Counted from the stretch's first letter, positions 1-8,338 are shown. The stretch is 64,000 nt of DNA from Bacteroides sp. ET71 (GCF_023336905.1 NZ_JAMBLS010000002.1:62001-126000); one strand, 5' to 3'. The notes: a model not told the origin generated them from the letters alone. A program made the numbers and translations.

Positions 1-1337
1 CCATCGTATGGGACGATATATCCCCATACTGAACTTTTAGTAAAGTCGTATGTACCTAATGCACCACTTAAATCATTCCAACCTTCACTATACCCAGATG
101 GAACGCTGCCTGCCACGTAATAGGCATAAGGCTTGGCTGCTGACAATTCTCCTACAAGTGCCCAAGATGGAGAAGATTGGCTGGGAAGACTGCCTGAATT
201 TGCGAAAAATCCGACAAAAGGATTGTCTATTCCCGACAATGCAGATACTTGACTTTGTATCGTGTTAAAGTTGTCCTTAACTATTTTACTTGAAGGTGGA
301 TTTGTGGTAGAATCAGTAAGGGTTTGTTCTACTGTTGTTTTGTTTGCCCCTTCTTCAATGCTGTCAAATTTATCTTGTTCATCAATGGTCAACCCCTTAT
401 CTTCTACAAACAACTTACCCGAAGATTGGTCAATCTTGGCTTCAAGAGTTTCTTTACTTGTTCTGTTTGATGCTTTTACTCCACCAAGTTCTGTTTCGTT
501 GGCTTGGGGAATAGAAGTTATACCGCCACTGCCACCTCCTGCTGGAACATATAGTTTTCCCGTCGATGGGTCAATTTTGACCTCTACGGTTTCACTACTG
601 GTCTTGCTTGCAGCTTTTATACCGCCCAACTTCGTTTCTGTGGCCACAGACAACGACCCTCCTCCGGGTTTCACATACAAGCGACCGGTTTCCGGATCCA
701 CCTTGACCTCTTCCGTTTCGTCATCTGTCTTAGTGACTGCAGTGATGCCACCCAGCTTGTGCTCTTGAGCAACTTCCAGCTTAAACTTCAGCGAATCCAG
801 ATATTCGCCCTCAGTCCCATTGAAATCGCCGCGCAACACCGCTATTTCGTAGGCAGAAAGACCGTCATAGCCATACGTGGCCACAGCACTCCGGATCTTA
901 ATGTCCGCATCTCCGCTGTCCTTGTAGAAAGTGGATTCGCTGTCATACTCCGTCAGGGCAAACACATAATCCTTGCGCGAACGCATGATGCAGCGGTCGT
1001 TGAAACGATGGTCGTGCGGGTGCTTGAAGGGCCAGCGCAGAGGTTGGTTGCGACAGCCGGAGTCCACGCTTGGCGTAAGGGTGTCTGAGCTGGGGAGGAG
1101 ATTGTTATAGTTCTTCACCCAGATGGCTTCCAGCGAATAAGCGCCTTCCGGCAATCCCTGGGGAATGTCGAACACGAGGTTCCCGCCTTCGGCCACGGCT
1201 TCAAGCAGGTATTTCTCATAGTTACCGATAAGGAACACTTTGACCAACGCGCGAGAAAAGTCTTCGTGAACATCGCTGGTGCCACGGAAGATGCTCCATA
1301 CGACATGTATCTGACGGTCTTTGCTGATGTATATCAT
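1..1337 (-). CDS. Phage tail-fibre/receptor-binding-like protein, 3' end cut by window edge
   Basis: Reading the minus strand from ATG at 1335-1337 gives an open frame of 445 codons with no stop before the window edge, so the C-terminus is missing. Residues 156-183 hold a GYDGLSAYEIAVLRG...GTEGEYLDSL segment of the kind seen in phage fibre and baseplate N-terminal regions. It is followed by three imperfect repeats of about 29 residues (194-222, 236-264, 283-311), each built on LGGxxA...ExxxxKxDxxxGxLxV and joined by Gly-rich linkers; this is typical of elongated trimeric fibre shafts. The region after residue 315 is Ser/Asn/Thr-rich. It starts 6 bases after the stop of the upstream 222-residue gene, so it is the last visible gene of the minus-strand structural operon. 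Role in host attachment is inferred from this architecture and position; no catalytic motif is visible. Confidence 0.75.
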   Translation of the reverse strand, partial: MIYISKDRQIHVVWSIFRGTSDVHEDFSRALVKVFLIGNYEKYLLEAVAEGGNLVFDIPQGLPEGAYSLEAIWVKNYNNLLPSSDTLTPSVDSGCRNQPLRWPFKHPHDHRFNDRCIMRSRKDYVFALTEYDSESTFYKDSGDADIKIRSAVATYGYDGLSAYEIAVLRGDFNGTEGEYLDSLKFKLEVAQEHKLGGITAVTKTDDETEEVKVDPETGRLYVKPGGGSLSVATETKLGGIKAASKTSSETVEVKIDPSTGKLYVPAGGGSGGITSIPQANETELGGVKASNRTSKETLEAKIDQSSGKLFVEDKGLTIDEQDKFDSIEEGANKTTVEQTLTDSTTNPPSSKIVKDNFNTIQSQVSALSGIDNPFVGFFANSGSLPSQSSPSWALVGELSAAKPYAYYVAGSVPSGYSEGWNDLSGALGTYDFTKSSVWGYIVPYD

Positions 1338-1343
1338 AATGAG

Positions 1344-2012
1344 TTAGGATGGATTAAAATTTGACGTTGCCAGTTTAAGGAACAGGTCTCCCTGCTCCGA
1401 ATTGCCGCGGCTGATTTCAACCAGGCCGGCGCAATAGTATACTATAGATGAGCGCAACAGGGCGGGAATGCCAATGGTATCGCCTGAATCTCCCGAACGT
1501 ACTATAGGAATGGGAATATACAAGGCGCGTTCAATGCTATGGTCTGCCTTGCCGTCTTCACCTTTGCCTGCCGTGAAGTATTCCATGGTGCGTTGCCCTT
1601 CCGCATGGTGCGAAAATACGCAGACCGGTTTCAGAGGTGTGCCTCTGGTGAAAGAATTACGTTGCATCAAGTCCGTGCTGCTCCCCTCTTCGGCTACGGA
1701 GGTCACGGCGCGGTTCCACGACTTCAGTTTGAAACTGACCAGCCGGAGAAAGTCGTCCGGCAACAGTATATAGCCGCAACCGTTGCCTGCGTCAACAGGC
1801 TTGACGGATACAAGATCCAGGCTTTCCGCATCCAACAGCTGTGAGGGGCACATTTCGATAACTGATCGGACTGCCACCGCCAGTTTGGCGCGGATAAGTT
1901 CGTCCAGCTCCATGTTGTCTGTTCCTGTGGCCAGGTATTCACTTTCCACTTGGTTCTCGTCAAGAGTGACGCGGACGGCTTCCACCAATTCCTCTACCGG
2001 TACTTGCTTCAT
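1344..2012 (-). CDS. Probable head-tail adaptor/connector-type virion protein
   Basis: A 222-residue soluble protein without membrane segments, placed between the capsid gene and the tail-fibre-like gene. The N-terminal half is helical and acidic; the middle has LLPDDFLRLVSFKLKSWNRAV followed by a basic and aromatic stretch, and the C-terminal part (SSIVYYCAGLVEISRGN) looks like a helical cap. This overall pattern resembles connector or head-completion proteins of short-tailed phages. I base the role mostly on gene order (scaffold, capsid, small protein, this gene, fibre), so the exact function is uncertain. It could equally be another minor structural protein. Confidence 0.45.
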   Translation of the reverse strand: MKQVPVEELVEAVRVTLDENQVESEYLATGTDNMELDELIRAKLAVAVRSVIEMCPSQLLDAESLDLVSVKPVDAGNGCGYILLPDDFLRLVSFKLKSWNRAVTSVAEEGSSTDLMQRNSFTRGTPLKPVCVFSHHAEGQRTMEYFTAGKGEDGKADHSIERALYIPIPIVRSGDSGDTIGIPALLRSSIVYYCAGLVEISRGNSEQGDLFLKLATSNFNPS

Positions 2013-2017
2013 GGGAC

Positions 2018-2416
2018 TTACTGGGTACTGATGTTCGGGAAGCGTATGCTTATTTTCGCAGCCTCGGCCAGAATCTCATCCGGCGTGGTCAATGCATAGC
2101 GGTCACTCCCGTGATTGTTCACTAAGTATTCTATGGCCTCCTGCCACGTCTCTACGCCCTTCACGTCCTGCACCTTCGAGGAGGATTTGGACTTGCGACC
2201 GGCTTTCTTCGACGCATTAGACGTTATTTCGGATTGTCCCTCCATGCGTCTATAGATGCGTCCGTACATGTCGCTGGCCTCCAAAGCCTTGATTTCATCG
2301 TCATTCTTGGCGATGTACATGCTTCCGCCTTTGGTGCATGGGGTGAAACAAAAACGCTTGTCCACCCCATTCACCAACAACGAAAAAGATATGTTCAGAT
2401 TAGAAATGTATCGCAT
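2018..2416 (-). CDS. Small conserved-looking phage virion-module protein
   Basis: A 132-residue protein in the structural operon, 5 bases upstream of the next gene. The N-terminus has a beta-rich pattern (ISFSLLVNGVDKRFCFTPC, GGSMYIAKNDDEIKALE) that reads as a continuous domain, which supports the first ATG at 2416 over the internal ATG at 2320. A Lys/Ser-rich linker at roughly residues 70-82 is followed by a short helical C-terminal region (TWQEAIEYLVNNHG). I do not recognise the family with certainty. Position between the capsid and connector-like genes suggests a minor head or decoration protein, which is inference only. Confidence 0.45.
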   Translation of the reverse strand: MRYISNLNISFSLLVNGVDKRFCFTPCTKGGSMYIAKNDDEIKALEASDMYGRIYRRMEGQSEITSNASKKAGRKSKSSSKVQDVKGVETWQEAIEYLVNNHGSDRYALTTPDEILAEAAKISIRFPNISTQ

Positions 2417-2525
2417 TTCAATGAAGAATTAATTTAATGAAGAACTAAGAATGAAGAATTTTCAAGGATGCTCCGCACTCAATTCTTCATTTTGCACGGA
2501 GCGCGATTCTTCATCCTTCCTTTTT
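2417..2525. repeat. Intergenic gap with repeated TGAAGAAT motifs and an inverted repeat
   Basis: Between the capsid stop and the next minus-strand gene the 8-mer ATGAAGAA occurs three times in direct orientation (near 2421, 2438 and 2451) and its complement twice (near 2485 and 2507). The pair AATGAAGAATT (2450-2460) and AATTCTTCATT (2481-2491) is a perfect 11-bp inverted repeat with a 20-base loop. It could form a stem-loop in the mRNA just downstream of the capsid gene, modulating readthrough or mRNA stability. There is no clear uridine run, so I do not call it an intrinsic terminator. Confidence 0.5.
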
Positions 2526-3941
2526 TTAGAGGCTTGCCAGCTTCACCCGAGCATGTGCCTTCGGATAGACCAGGTAGCAGCAGCTTGCCTCCTTCATCAC
2601 GACAGCCTGCGTGTCGCGCTTTGCCAGCTTGGCCATGTCGTACTCTTTGCGGCTCCAGGGGAGGAACGTCTTCTTGCGGAGGTATTCCGGATCAATAACA
2701 AACATCTCGTCGCTCTTCTCGTTCATGTCCATCAGTTCATGGTGCATCACGAGCAGCTTGCCGAAATTGCTGTCGAACGAGGTGAACTTCAGTCCCCAAC
2801 GCTCAAATTCCTTCACCACCTTGAAGCGTTCGCTCTGCATCTTGGCCAGCGTGGCAAGCATCGTACTGCCTGCAAAGCCAACCTTCGTGCCGTTACCAGA
2901 ATCATTGCCGGTAAAGAGGTCTTTCAGGAAATCCACCATCTGATCATCGGTGATAGTTACCGAACCCGATGCAGCCGTACCGATGGACATGTCTTTGCCG
3001 GCCATCCAGTAGATGCCGCCGGTGAAATAGACGTCCGCGCCGCTTTTCTTCGGGTCTTTACTCTTTCCCTTGATGCCGAACAGATAGCTGTTCTCCATAC
3101 CCAGGCGCATGTCATAGATGCCGTCCTCCTCCATGTCGGAGAAATTCCAGTCGACTTTCTTGTCCCACATCTTGTCGAAGGTGGACTGCTCTACCTGCAT
3201 CATGAACTTCTGGCAATACTGCTCTTCCGGCGTGGGCAGGTTATAGAAGTTGCCGGTCTCCACGTCGATTTCCGAAGCGGCACGGCCCATACGGATAAGG
3301 ACAGTATCAACATTAATCTGAGGTACCAGGCTGTTCGTACCGTCACTGTTCTTCTTACCGTTGACGGCAATCACCACCGGATAGCCAGTTTCGTCGTTCT
3401 TACCCACGACATACAGCATCAGGTCTTTCGTGTCCTGCGTGGCACCGTCGGCCTGGAATCCCTTCACACCCACCACGCGGATAGTGTCCGTCAGCGAGAA
3501 GATGGAACCATCGTCCACCTGCACCGTCGTAGATGCCTGGCCGCTCGTCATGGCCGTAACAGCAGTCTTGACTGCCGTCTTAATGGGACGGGTAGCCACG
3601 CTGTAATACTGTACAATCATGCTACCGCTTCTTGAAATCGTACTGGCACTTCGCGTTATCTGGTCAATAGGCGTGCGCATAGGACGCATCTTGGTGATAC
3701 GCTTATCCACTTCCTTGGCATAATAATCCGGATCATCATCCCCGGTCTGTTCAATACCAGTCGTTGCCGTGGCACCACCCAGCGAGTTGGTAATGTTCTT
3801 ACCCCCATCTGCCATATCCGTTGCCTCACCGCCCATGGCAGTGGCAGCCGCCATACATACACCCGTCACCGAGCTGACCACGATGGCCAGCAACATCAAC
3901 AATGCCTGGCCAAACCATTGATAGATTTTCTTCCCTTTCAT
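2526..3941 (-). CDS. Probable major capsid protein with signal-like N-terminus
   Basis: A 471-residue protein encoded directly after the scaffold-like gene, the usual place for the major capsid protein. The body (about residues 75-471) contains features consistent with an HK97-type shell protein: a long alternating central region, a DKMWDKKVDWNFSDMEEDGIYDMRLG segment, and a C-terminal stretch with MFVIDPEYL and RDTQAVVMKEASCCYLVYPKAHARV, resembling the P-domain end of phage capsid proteins. Unusually, residues 1-36 look like a signal or transmembrane segment (MKGKKIYQWF, then a hydrophobic run to about residue 30, then small residues). An A/G-rich leader sits before the ATG at 3941, whereas the internal ATG at residue 30 has no obvious ribosome site, so I keep the long form. 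Capsid identity is inferred from position and size rather than a diagnostic motif. Confidence 0.65.
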   Translation of the reverse strand: MKGKKIYQWFGQALLMLLAIVVSSVTGVCMAAATAMGGEATDMADGGKNITNSLGGATATTGIEQTGDDDPDYYAKEVDKRITKMRPMRTPIDQITRSASTISRSGSMIVQYYSVATRPIKTAVKTAVTAMTSGQASTTVQVDDGSIFSLTDTIRVVGVKGFQADGATQDTKDLMLYVVGKNDETGYPVVIAVNGKKNSDGTNSLVPQINVDTVLIRMGRAASEIDVETGNFYNLPTPEEQYCQKFMMQVEQSTFDKMWDKKVDWNFSDMEEDGIYDMRLGMENSYLFGIKGKSKDPKKSGADVYFTGGIYWMAGKDMSIGTAASGSVTITDDQMVDFLKDLFTGNDSGNGTKVGFAGSTMLATLAKMQSERFKVVKEFERWGLKFTSFDSNFGKLLVMHHELMDMNEKSDEMFVIDPEYLRKKTFLPWSRKEYDMAKLAKRDTQAVVMKEASCCYLVYPKAHARVKLASL

Positions 3942-3978
3942 CTTTCTACTTCGTTTTTAATTGTTATGAATCGTTTTA

Positions 3979-4785
3979 TTAATCGTCCCACACGCTCTTG
4001 CGGCGGCCTACAATCTTGTCCAGCCTGGAGAGCAGCGGGTCTTCACGTCTGCCGCTTTCACCACCGCGCCCGCTTTGCGAAATGTCGCTGGGCATATCAG
4101 AGGCCTTCGTATGTTTACGCTTGTTCAGGTCGATGTTGGCATTGCGTCCGGCCACCTCGCCCTCTTGCCGTGCCTCGGCCACCCGGGCGTTGGCATCCTG
4201 TTGCATCAGGTCATAGTTGGCTGCCTTCATCAGCATCATCCAGTCGTCCTTGGTGATGTCGTTGGTGATGATGCGATCCAGCAGACCGCCGTCGCCATAC
4301 AGATAGGAATAAGCCTTATCGGCATCTTCGTCGGTAAACTTGCCTTCGGCCTTGGCTGCGTCCAGGTCGTCCAGCATCCGCTTCATGTTGGCTTCGGCCT
4401 GCGCTTGCAGTTCCTTGTTCTTGGCCTGCTTCTCGGTATATTTCGAGAAGGCTTCGGCAAATTCCTTGGCCTTGGACTCATCGTTCAGGGCTTCGCGGAA
4501 ATCGTCGCCGTATTGCTCGATGAGGTACTCCATCGGGTTGCCTCCCTTGCGCATCACCATCAGGAATCCGGCACTGCGCGGGTCGCTGGCCAGCAATTCG
4601 CCCAGTTCCCGCTGGGCGGCATCGCTCCGGTCCATCCGGTCCCATTCATCAGCCAGAACACCATAAAAGCCCTCTTCATCCCCCACATCCACATTGGGGT
4701 GCCGCTGGGCGAAGCGTTCCATAAACGCCTCCCTCCTACTCTTTTCTTGCTGGCTTTCAACCTGTTGTGTTTCCTTGTTCTCTTC
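3979..4785 (-). CDS. Probable capsid scaffolding protein
   Basis: Highly charged, Glu/Lys/Gln/Ala-rich helical protein of about 268 residues, immediately upstream of the capsid gene on the same strand. Such composition, coiled-coil potential (especially residues 110-165 and 200-235), lack of Cys and a basic C-terminus (RLDKIVGRRKSVWDD) fit an assembly scaffold whose C-terminus contacts the shell. An in-frame ATG 42 bases further upstream (4827) exists, but a TAnnTTTG box lies at 4805-4812 between the two, and the sequence before the 4785 ATG is the A/G-rich leader typical of Bacteroidota, so I place the start at 4785. No protease domain is visible, so it is a plain scaffold rather than a scaffold-protease fusion. 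Confidence 0.6.
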   Translation of the reverse strand, partial: EENKETQQVESQQEKSRREAFMERFAQRHPNVDVGDEEGFYGVLADEWDRMDRSDAAQRELGELLASDPRSAGFLMVMRKGGNPMEYLIEQYGDDFREALNDESKAKEFAEAFSKYTEKQAKNKELQAQAEANMKRMLDDLDAAKAEGKFTDEDADKAYSYLYGDGGLLDRIITNDITKDDWMMLMKAANYDLMQQDANARVAEARQEGEVAGRNANIDLNKRKHTKASDMPSDISQSGRGGESGRREDPLLSRLDKIVGRRKSVWDD

Positions 4786-4804
4786 CATCTCTTTTTCTTT
4801 TTCA

Positions 4805-4812
4805 CAAATGTA
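4805..4812 (-). promoter_or_regulatory. Candidate -7 box for the phage structural operon
   Basis: Minus-strand TACATTTG fits the Bacteroidota -7 consensus TAnnTTTG and lies 20 bases before the preferred scaffold start. No good TTTG -33 element is seen at the expected distance, so this may be a phage-specific or activated promoter. Confidence 0.35.
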
Positions 4813-4827
4813 ACGGGCTAATTTCAC

Positions 4828-5015
4828 GGCCTGACGATAAAAAATGCCACTTGCGGAATATTTCGTAAATTTGATGCAAGGATAACAGACGAGTTTTTAA
4901 GTTCTTGAGTCCAGACACAAGGGGACGAGTTAACGAGACAACAAGCCACTCGTAGCCTCATTAACTTATAAACTTATAAACTTAAAAACTCAAAAACTTA
5001 AAACCCCATACTGGC
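4828..5015. promoter_or_regulatory. Divergent phage intergenic region with inverted and short tandem repeats
   Basis: This gap separates the minus-strand structural operon from the plus-strand packaging operon. A plus-strand TAAATTTG at 4866-4873 fits the -7 consensus. GAGTTTTTAAGTT at 4891-4903 pairs perfectly with AACTTAAAAACTC at 4979-4991 (13 bp). The region 4963-5003 is a string of degenerate AACTTA(T/A)AA units. Together they suggest an operator or a leader structure controlling the divergent operons; no protein-coding frame is convincing here. Confidence 0.4.
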
Positions 5016-5462
5016 ATGAGAAAAAAAGGAAGCGTTTTCATCCTATCGGACAGCAGGAACCGGGATTTGCTTCGTGCCTACAACGAGCAAGTGAAAAAAC
5101 AGTTGCGCCTCTACGGACGGGTCACCAAGACGGGACTTATCGAACGTACCGTAAGTTCCCCGGCCTCCCGATTCTGGGTGTCGTCCGAAAGGGCTTGCGT
5201 CATTATCTACCGGCTGGAGAAAGGGGAATCCATCGGATATATGAAGCGGAACAAACTGCGGTTCTACATGGAGCTGTACAAGGCGTTCTGCCTGTACCGT
5301 GAGCAGCATCCGGAAATCACCTGCGTCAAGCACCTGGTGGAAATCGTAGTCATGCAGCCAGCTCCCTGTTTTCCCATAACGCCACGTGTGGCACGTAATA
5401 TCATCGAAAAAATGCGTCGGAAATGTCAACAGGAAAAAATAAACAGACTAAACGGAAAGTAA
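5016..5462 (+). CDS. Small basic phage protein, first gene of packaging operon
   Basis: A 148-residue basic protein. Its centre (RTVSSPASRFWVSSERACVIIYRLEKGES) is compact and looks conserved in character, followed by a helical region and a C-terminal PITPRVARNIIEKMRRKCQ helix that could bind nucleic acid. It is the first gene of the plus-strand operon; its last 40 bases overlap the rhomboid gene, so the two are probably translationally coupled. Because it precedes the large terminase, a DNA-recognition role (small terminase or regulator) is possible, but no helix-turn-helix can be assigned with confidence. I do not recognise the family. Confidence 0.5.
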   Translation: MRKKGSVFILSDSRNRDLLRAYNEQVKKQLRLYGRVTKTGLIERTVSSPASRFWVSSERACVIIYRLEKGESIGYMKRNKLRFYMELYKAFCLYREQHPEITCVKHLVEIVVMQPAPCFPITPRVARNIIEKMRRKCQQEKINRLNGK

Positions 5463-5923
5463 TCGCGTCGCTTTTACTGCTTAATGTCTATTTATGGATG
5501 CCGATGGAATATATTCCGGATTTCGCGGCATCCTTCAATGCTGCCTGGTACACTCATTTATGCAGCCAGTGGGCACATGCCGGATTGTTCCACCTGATAC
5601 TCAACCTGTATGTGCTTTGGTTCTTGCAGTTTACATGGAAGGAATTAGGGATAGCTTACCTTATCTCCATACCGGCCACCTTTGCCTCTCTTTCCGGCTC
5701 GGTGGGATTCAGTTCGGTCATTTATGCGTTAATGGGCATGAAGCTGTCGCAAATACGAATACCTGTCCGGGAATGGATATTGTTCTTATCCGTAAACGTA
5801 GCCACGGCGTTTGTGCCGGCTATTGCTTTTGGCGTACATGCCACAGCGTTTATCATAGGATTCTTTTACAATAAAATCAGAAGACTGTCCGATGAGTATA
5901 GAGGAGCTTGTAAGCGAGGATGA
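5423..5923 (+). CDS. Compact phage-encoded rhomboid-family intramembrane serine protease
   Basis: A 166-residue, six-helix membrane protein (approximate helices 12-28, 54-70, 75-90, 95-107, 117-133, 135-150) with all rhomboid signatures in order. In helix 2, AHAGLFHLILN gives H52, H57 and N61, matching the HxxxN pair that forms the oxyanion site of GlpG. Helix 4 has GFSSVIYALMG, matching GlpG GLSGVVYALMG, with S97 as the nucleophile. Helix 6 has GVHATAFIIGF with H139 as the catalytic base. The GxxxG-like and small-residue packing in helix 4 and 6 is also present. It is shorter than most bacterial rhomboids and lacks extra domains. It overlaps the upstream gene by 40 bases and the terminase gene by 32 bases, so it belongs to the same transcript. 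The substrate is unknown; family identity rests on the motifs I can see, the function as a phage protease is inference. Confidence 0.85.
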   Translation: MSTGKNKQTKRKVIASLLLLNVYLWMPMEYIPDFAASFNAAWYTHLCSQWAHAGLFHLILNLYVLWFLQFTWKELGIAYLISIPATFASLSGSVGFSSVIYALMGMKLSQIRIPVREWILFLSVNVATAFVPAIAFGVHATAFIIGFFYNKIRRLSDEYRGACKRG

Positions 5924-7970
5924 CCGGAGAACGGCGGAGATACGTGCACCGTTCAATCCCATCACGGGCGAAGGTTCGGTGGGAAATAGGAAGAAGGTAC
6001 AAATTGAGGACATGTATCCTTATGATATCTTGCTGCCTGTCCCCATACTCCAGAACAAGTTGGTGAAACTCATCCTAAAAGTAGGAAGCATCAGGCAATT
6101 CTGTTTGGACCGCTACGGCGAATGTAGCCGTGAGACACGCGAAAAGGTGGTGCGCAAATTCATTCAGGTGCGTTGCAAACATGATTTTCCTTTCTACGCC
6201 TATGCCTACAACTTTATCAAGAACAAGGAAGGTGGCCGGATGATTCATTTCAAGCTGAGCTACCCGCAACGCTACCTGCTTTCCATTCTCGAAGATATGC
6301 GCCTGGCCGGGATACCTATCCGCATTATCCTGCTAAAAGCCCGCCAATGGGGAGGTTCCACGTTGGTGCAACTCTACATTGCCTGGATACAGTTGTTCCA
6401 CAAAGAAAGCTGGTATTCGGACATCGTGGCGCAAGACGCCTCCACATCGCGCAAAATCAAGGCCATGTACAGCAAGATGCTGGAAAAACTTCCGCCTTGG
6501 CTCATAGACTGTCCGGACAATGCGCAACTGACTTTTACGCCTTACGAGGGATCACAATTGGACAGCATCATCACCTATGGTAAAGGCACAAACATCACCA
6601 AGGCCAGAGATACTGTCATCACCATAGGCACTTATAACAATCCGAACTCCGGACGCGGTGGAGACATTTCGTGCGTACACTATTCCGAAGTGGGACTGTG
6701 GGAAGACACCGATGGGAAAAAGCCCGAGGACATCATCCGTTCCATATCGTCTTCCTTGCTCATGGCTCCGCTCACCGTGGAGGTCATAGAGTCCACGGCC
6801 AACGGCATGGGCAACTTCTTCTATCGGGCCTACCAGGCTGCCAAGCAGGGGAAAAGCAACCGCCGGGCTGTCTTCGTACCGTGGTTCAAGATTGAAAAAT
6901 ATACCCGTCCGGTGGAAGACAAAGCAACCTTCGCACAATGGCTGCTGGACAATAAGGATAACGATAATCCGCCAGACGGGTGCCTTGACTCCGGTAAATA
7001 CTATTGGCACTTGTGGATATTGGGAGCGACATTCGAAGCCATCAACTGGTACATTCTAAAAAGAAAAGACTACATCGACCATCAGGACATGATGGCCGAG
7101 TTTCCCAGCGACGACGTGGAAGCTTTCCGCAACAGTGGCAAGAATGTGTTCAGTGCTTATCACCTGGACAAACTGAAAGAAACGTGCCGCGAACCTCTGT
7201 ATGTCGGAGAGGTGCAGGGAGATAGTGTACAAGGTAAACTTGCCTTGCGTAACCTGCACTTCGTCCACGACCGGAGTGGACTGCTGAAAGTATGGATGCT
7301 TCCGCAAAAGTTGAAGCATAGGATTGCCCGCCGCTACCTGGTCACGGTGGATGTGGGTGGACGAGGCCGGGATGCGGACTGGTCGGACATTCTTGTCATA
7401 GACCGCTACTGGATGATGTTCGGCGGAAACCCGGAAGTGGTGGCCGAATGGCACGGACACATCGACCACGACCTGCTGGCCTGGAAGGCGGCGCAGATAG
7501 CCGCGTTCTACGACAACGCGAAGTTGGTCATCGAGAGTAACACCATTGAGACGAAGGACAACGACACGGACGGCGACCAGTCGGAACTGATCTTCAACCG
7601 TATCGCAGGAGTTTACGACAATCTCTACATCCGCCGGGCTTCGGAAGCTAAGATAGCACAGGGAATCACTACGGAATACGGCTATCACACCAATCGAAAG
7701 ACAAAGCCGATGATTATCTCCAACCTCGTGGCCTGCGTCCGCGACCAATCCTACATCGAGCGTAATATTGATGCTATCGGTGAATATGCTGTCTACGAAA
7801 AGAAAGAAAACCATTGTTCCTTTGGTGCCGCCGACGGTTATCACGACGATATGGTTATGACACGTGCTATCGGTCTGCATATCTGTTTCAACGAGATGGA
7901 ACTGCCCGCCGTAATCAAACCGAAGCCAAAGCATCAACAGGAAAAAGTAATCACAGAAGCAACCATTTAA
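5892..7970 (+). CDS. terL: Phage terminase large subunit (packaging ATPase and nuclease)
   Basis: The 692-residue protein has the two-domain layout of TerL, the motor that translocates genome into the prohead and cuts concatemers. N-terminal ATPase: a Walker A variant KARQWGGST at residues 149-157 (the Gly-Lys-Thr loop is degenerate, as in many terminases) and a Walker B/catalytic-Glu-like strand CVHYSEVGLW at 261-270. C-terminal RNase H-like nuclease: acidic residues D487 in YLVTVDVGGRGRDADWSD, E548 in KLVIESNT and the D648/D652/D653 cluster in AADGYHDD. The long N-terminal extension (about 140 residues) before Walker A is larger than in many TerL proteins. The start overlaps the rhomboid stop by 32 bases, indicating coupled translation. 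Confidence 0.93.
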   Translation: MSIEELVSEDDRRTAEIRAPFNPITGEGSVGNRKKVQIEDMYPYDILLPVPILQNKLVKLILKVGSIRQFCLDRYGECSRETREKVVRKFIQVRCKHDFPFYAYAYNFIKNKEGGRMIHFKLSYPQRYLLSILEDMRLAGIPIRIILLKARQWGGSTLVQLYIAWIQLFHKESWYSDIVAQDASTSRKIKAMYSKMLEKLPPWLIDCPDNAQLTFTPYEGSQLDSIITYGKGTNITKARDTVITIGTYNNPNSGRGGDISCVHYSEVGLWEDTDGKKPEDIIRSISSSLLMAPLTVEVIESTANGMGNFFYRAYQAAKQGKSNRRAVFVPWFKIEKYTRPVEDKATFAQWLLDNKDNDNPPDGCLDSGKYYWHLWILGATFEAINWYILKRKDYIDHQDMMAEFPSDDVEAFRNSGKNVFSAYHLDKLKETCREPLYVGEVQGDSVQGKLALRNLHFVHDRSGLLKVWMLPQKLKHRIARRYLVTVDVGGRGRDADWSDILVIDRYWMMFGGNPEVVAEWHGHIDHDLLAWKAAQIAAFYDNAKLVIESNTIETKDNDTDGDQSELIFNRIAGVYDNLYIRRASEAKIAQGITTEYGYHTNRKTKPMIISNLVACVRDQSYIERNIDAIGEYAVYEKKENHCSFGAADGYHDDMVMTRAIGLHICFNEMELPAVIKPKPKHQQEKVITEATI

Positions 7971-7982
7971 TCCGATTGAATT

Positions 7983-8327
7983 ATGAAGATAGTAAAAAGA
8001 ATCCAAGCTTTCTTCCTTCTGATGAAAGCCGACAGAGAACTGAAACAAGCCATCAGACAGGCTGACCGCATGCACCTTCGCACGGGCCACCGCTATTACG
8101 TACTTCCCAACACCCGCCACAAATTGCATGTCTATTGCTGGGCGGACATCAAGCGAATGCGCCGTGCCGGGATGTTTTCCAACCGAGCCACACAGAAGGA
8201 TTTTCTCTTTGAATCCTTCTACCACACGCCCGGACAGTTCGGAGAGGGTGCATTGTCGCCCCAACGACGCAAACAGAAACGCCGCGCCTGGCTAAATTAT
8301 GTAGCACAAGTGCGGCGTCTTTGGTAA
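7983..8327 (+). CDS. Small basic phage protein downstream of terminase
   Basis: A 114-residue, strongly basic protein (many Arg/Lys, RKQKRRAWLNYVAQVRRLW at the C-terminus) with an aromatic-rich middle (HRYYVLPNTRHKLHVYCWADIKRMRR). It begins 12 bases after the terminase stop and ends 11 bases before the convergent portal gene. The pattern 'RTGHRYYVLPN...LHVYCWADIKRMRRAGMF' looks like a conserved phage accessory protein, but I do not recognise a characterised family. Nucleic-acid contact is plausible from charge alone. Confidence 0.5.
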   Translation: MKIVKRIQAFFLLMKADRELKQAIRQADRMHLRTGHRYYVLPNTRHKLHVYCWADIKRMRRAGMFSNRATQKDFLFESFYHTPGQFGEGALSPQRRKQKRRAWLNYVAQVRRLW

Positions 8328-8338
8328 TAATAATACTA

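Noticed and set aside
262-1088. Plus-strand open frames at the left edge
   Set aside because: They are antisense to the continuous minus-strand tail-fibre-like frame, which has clear protein repeats.
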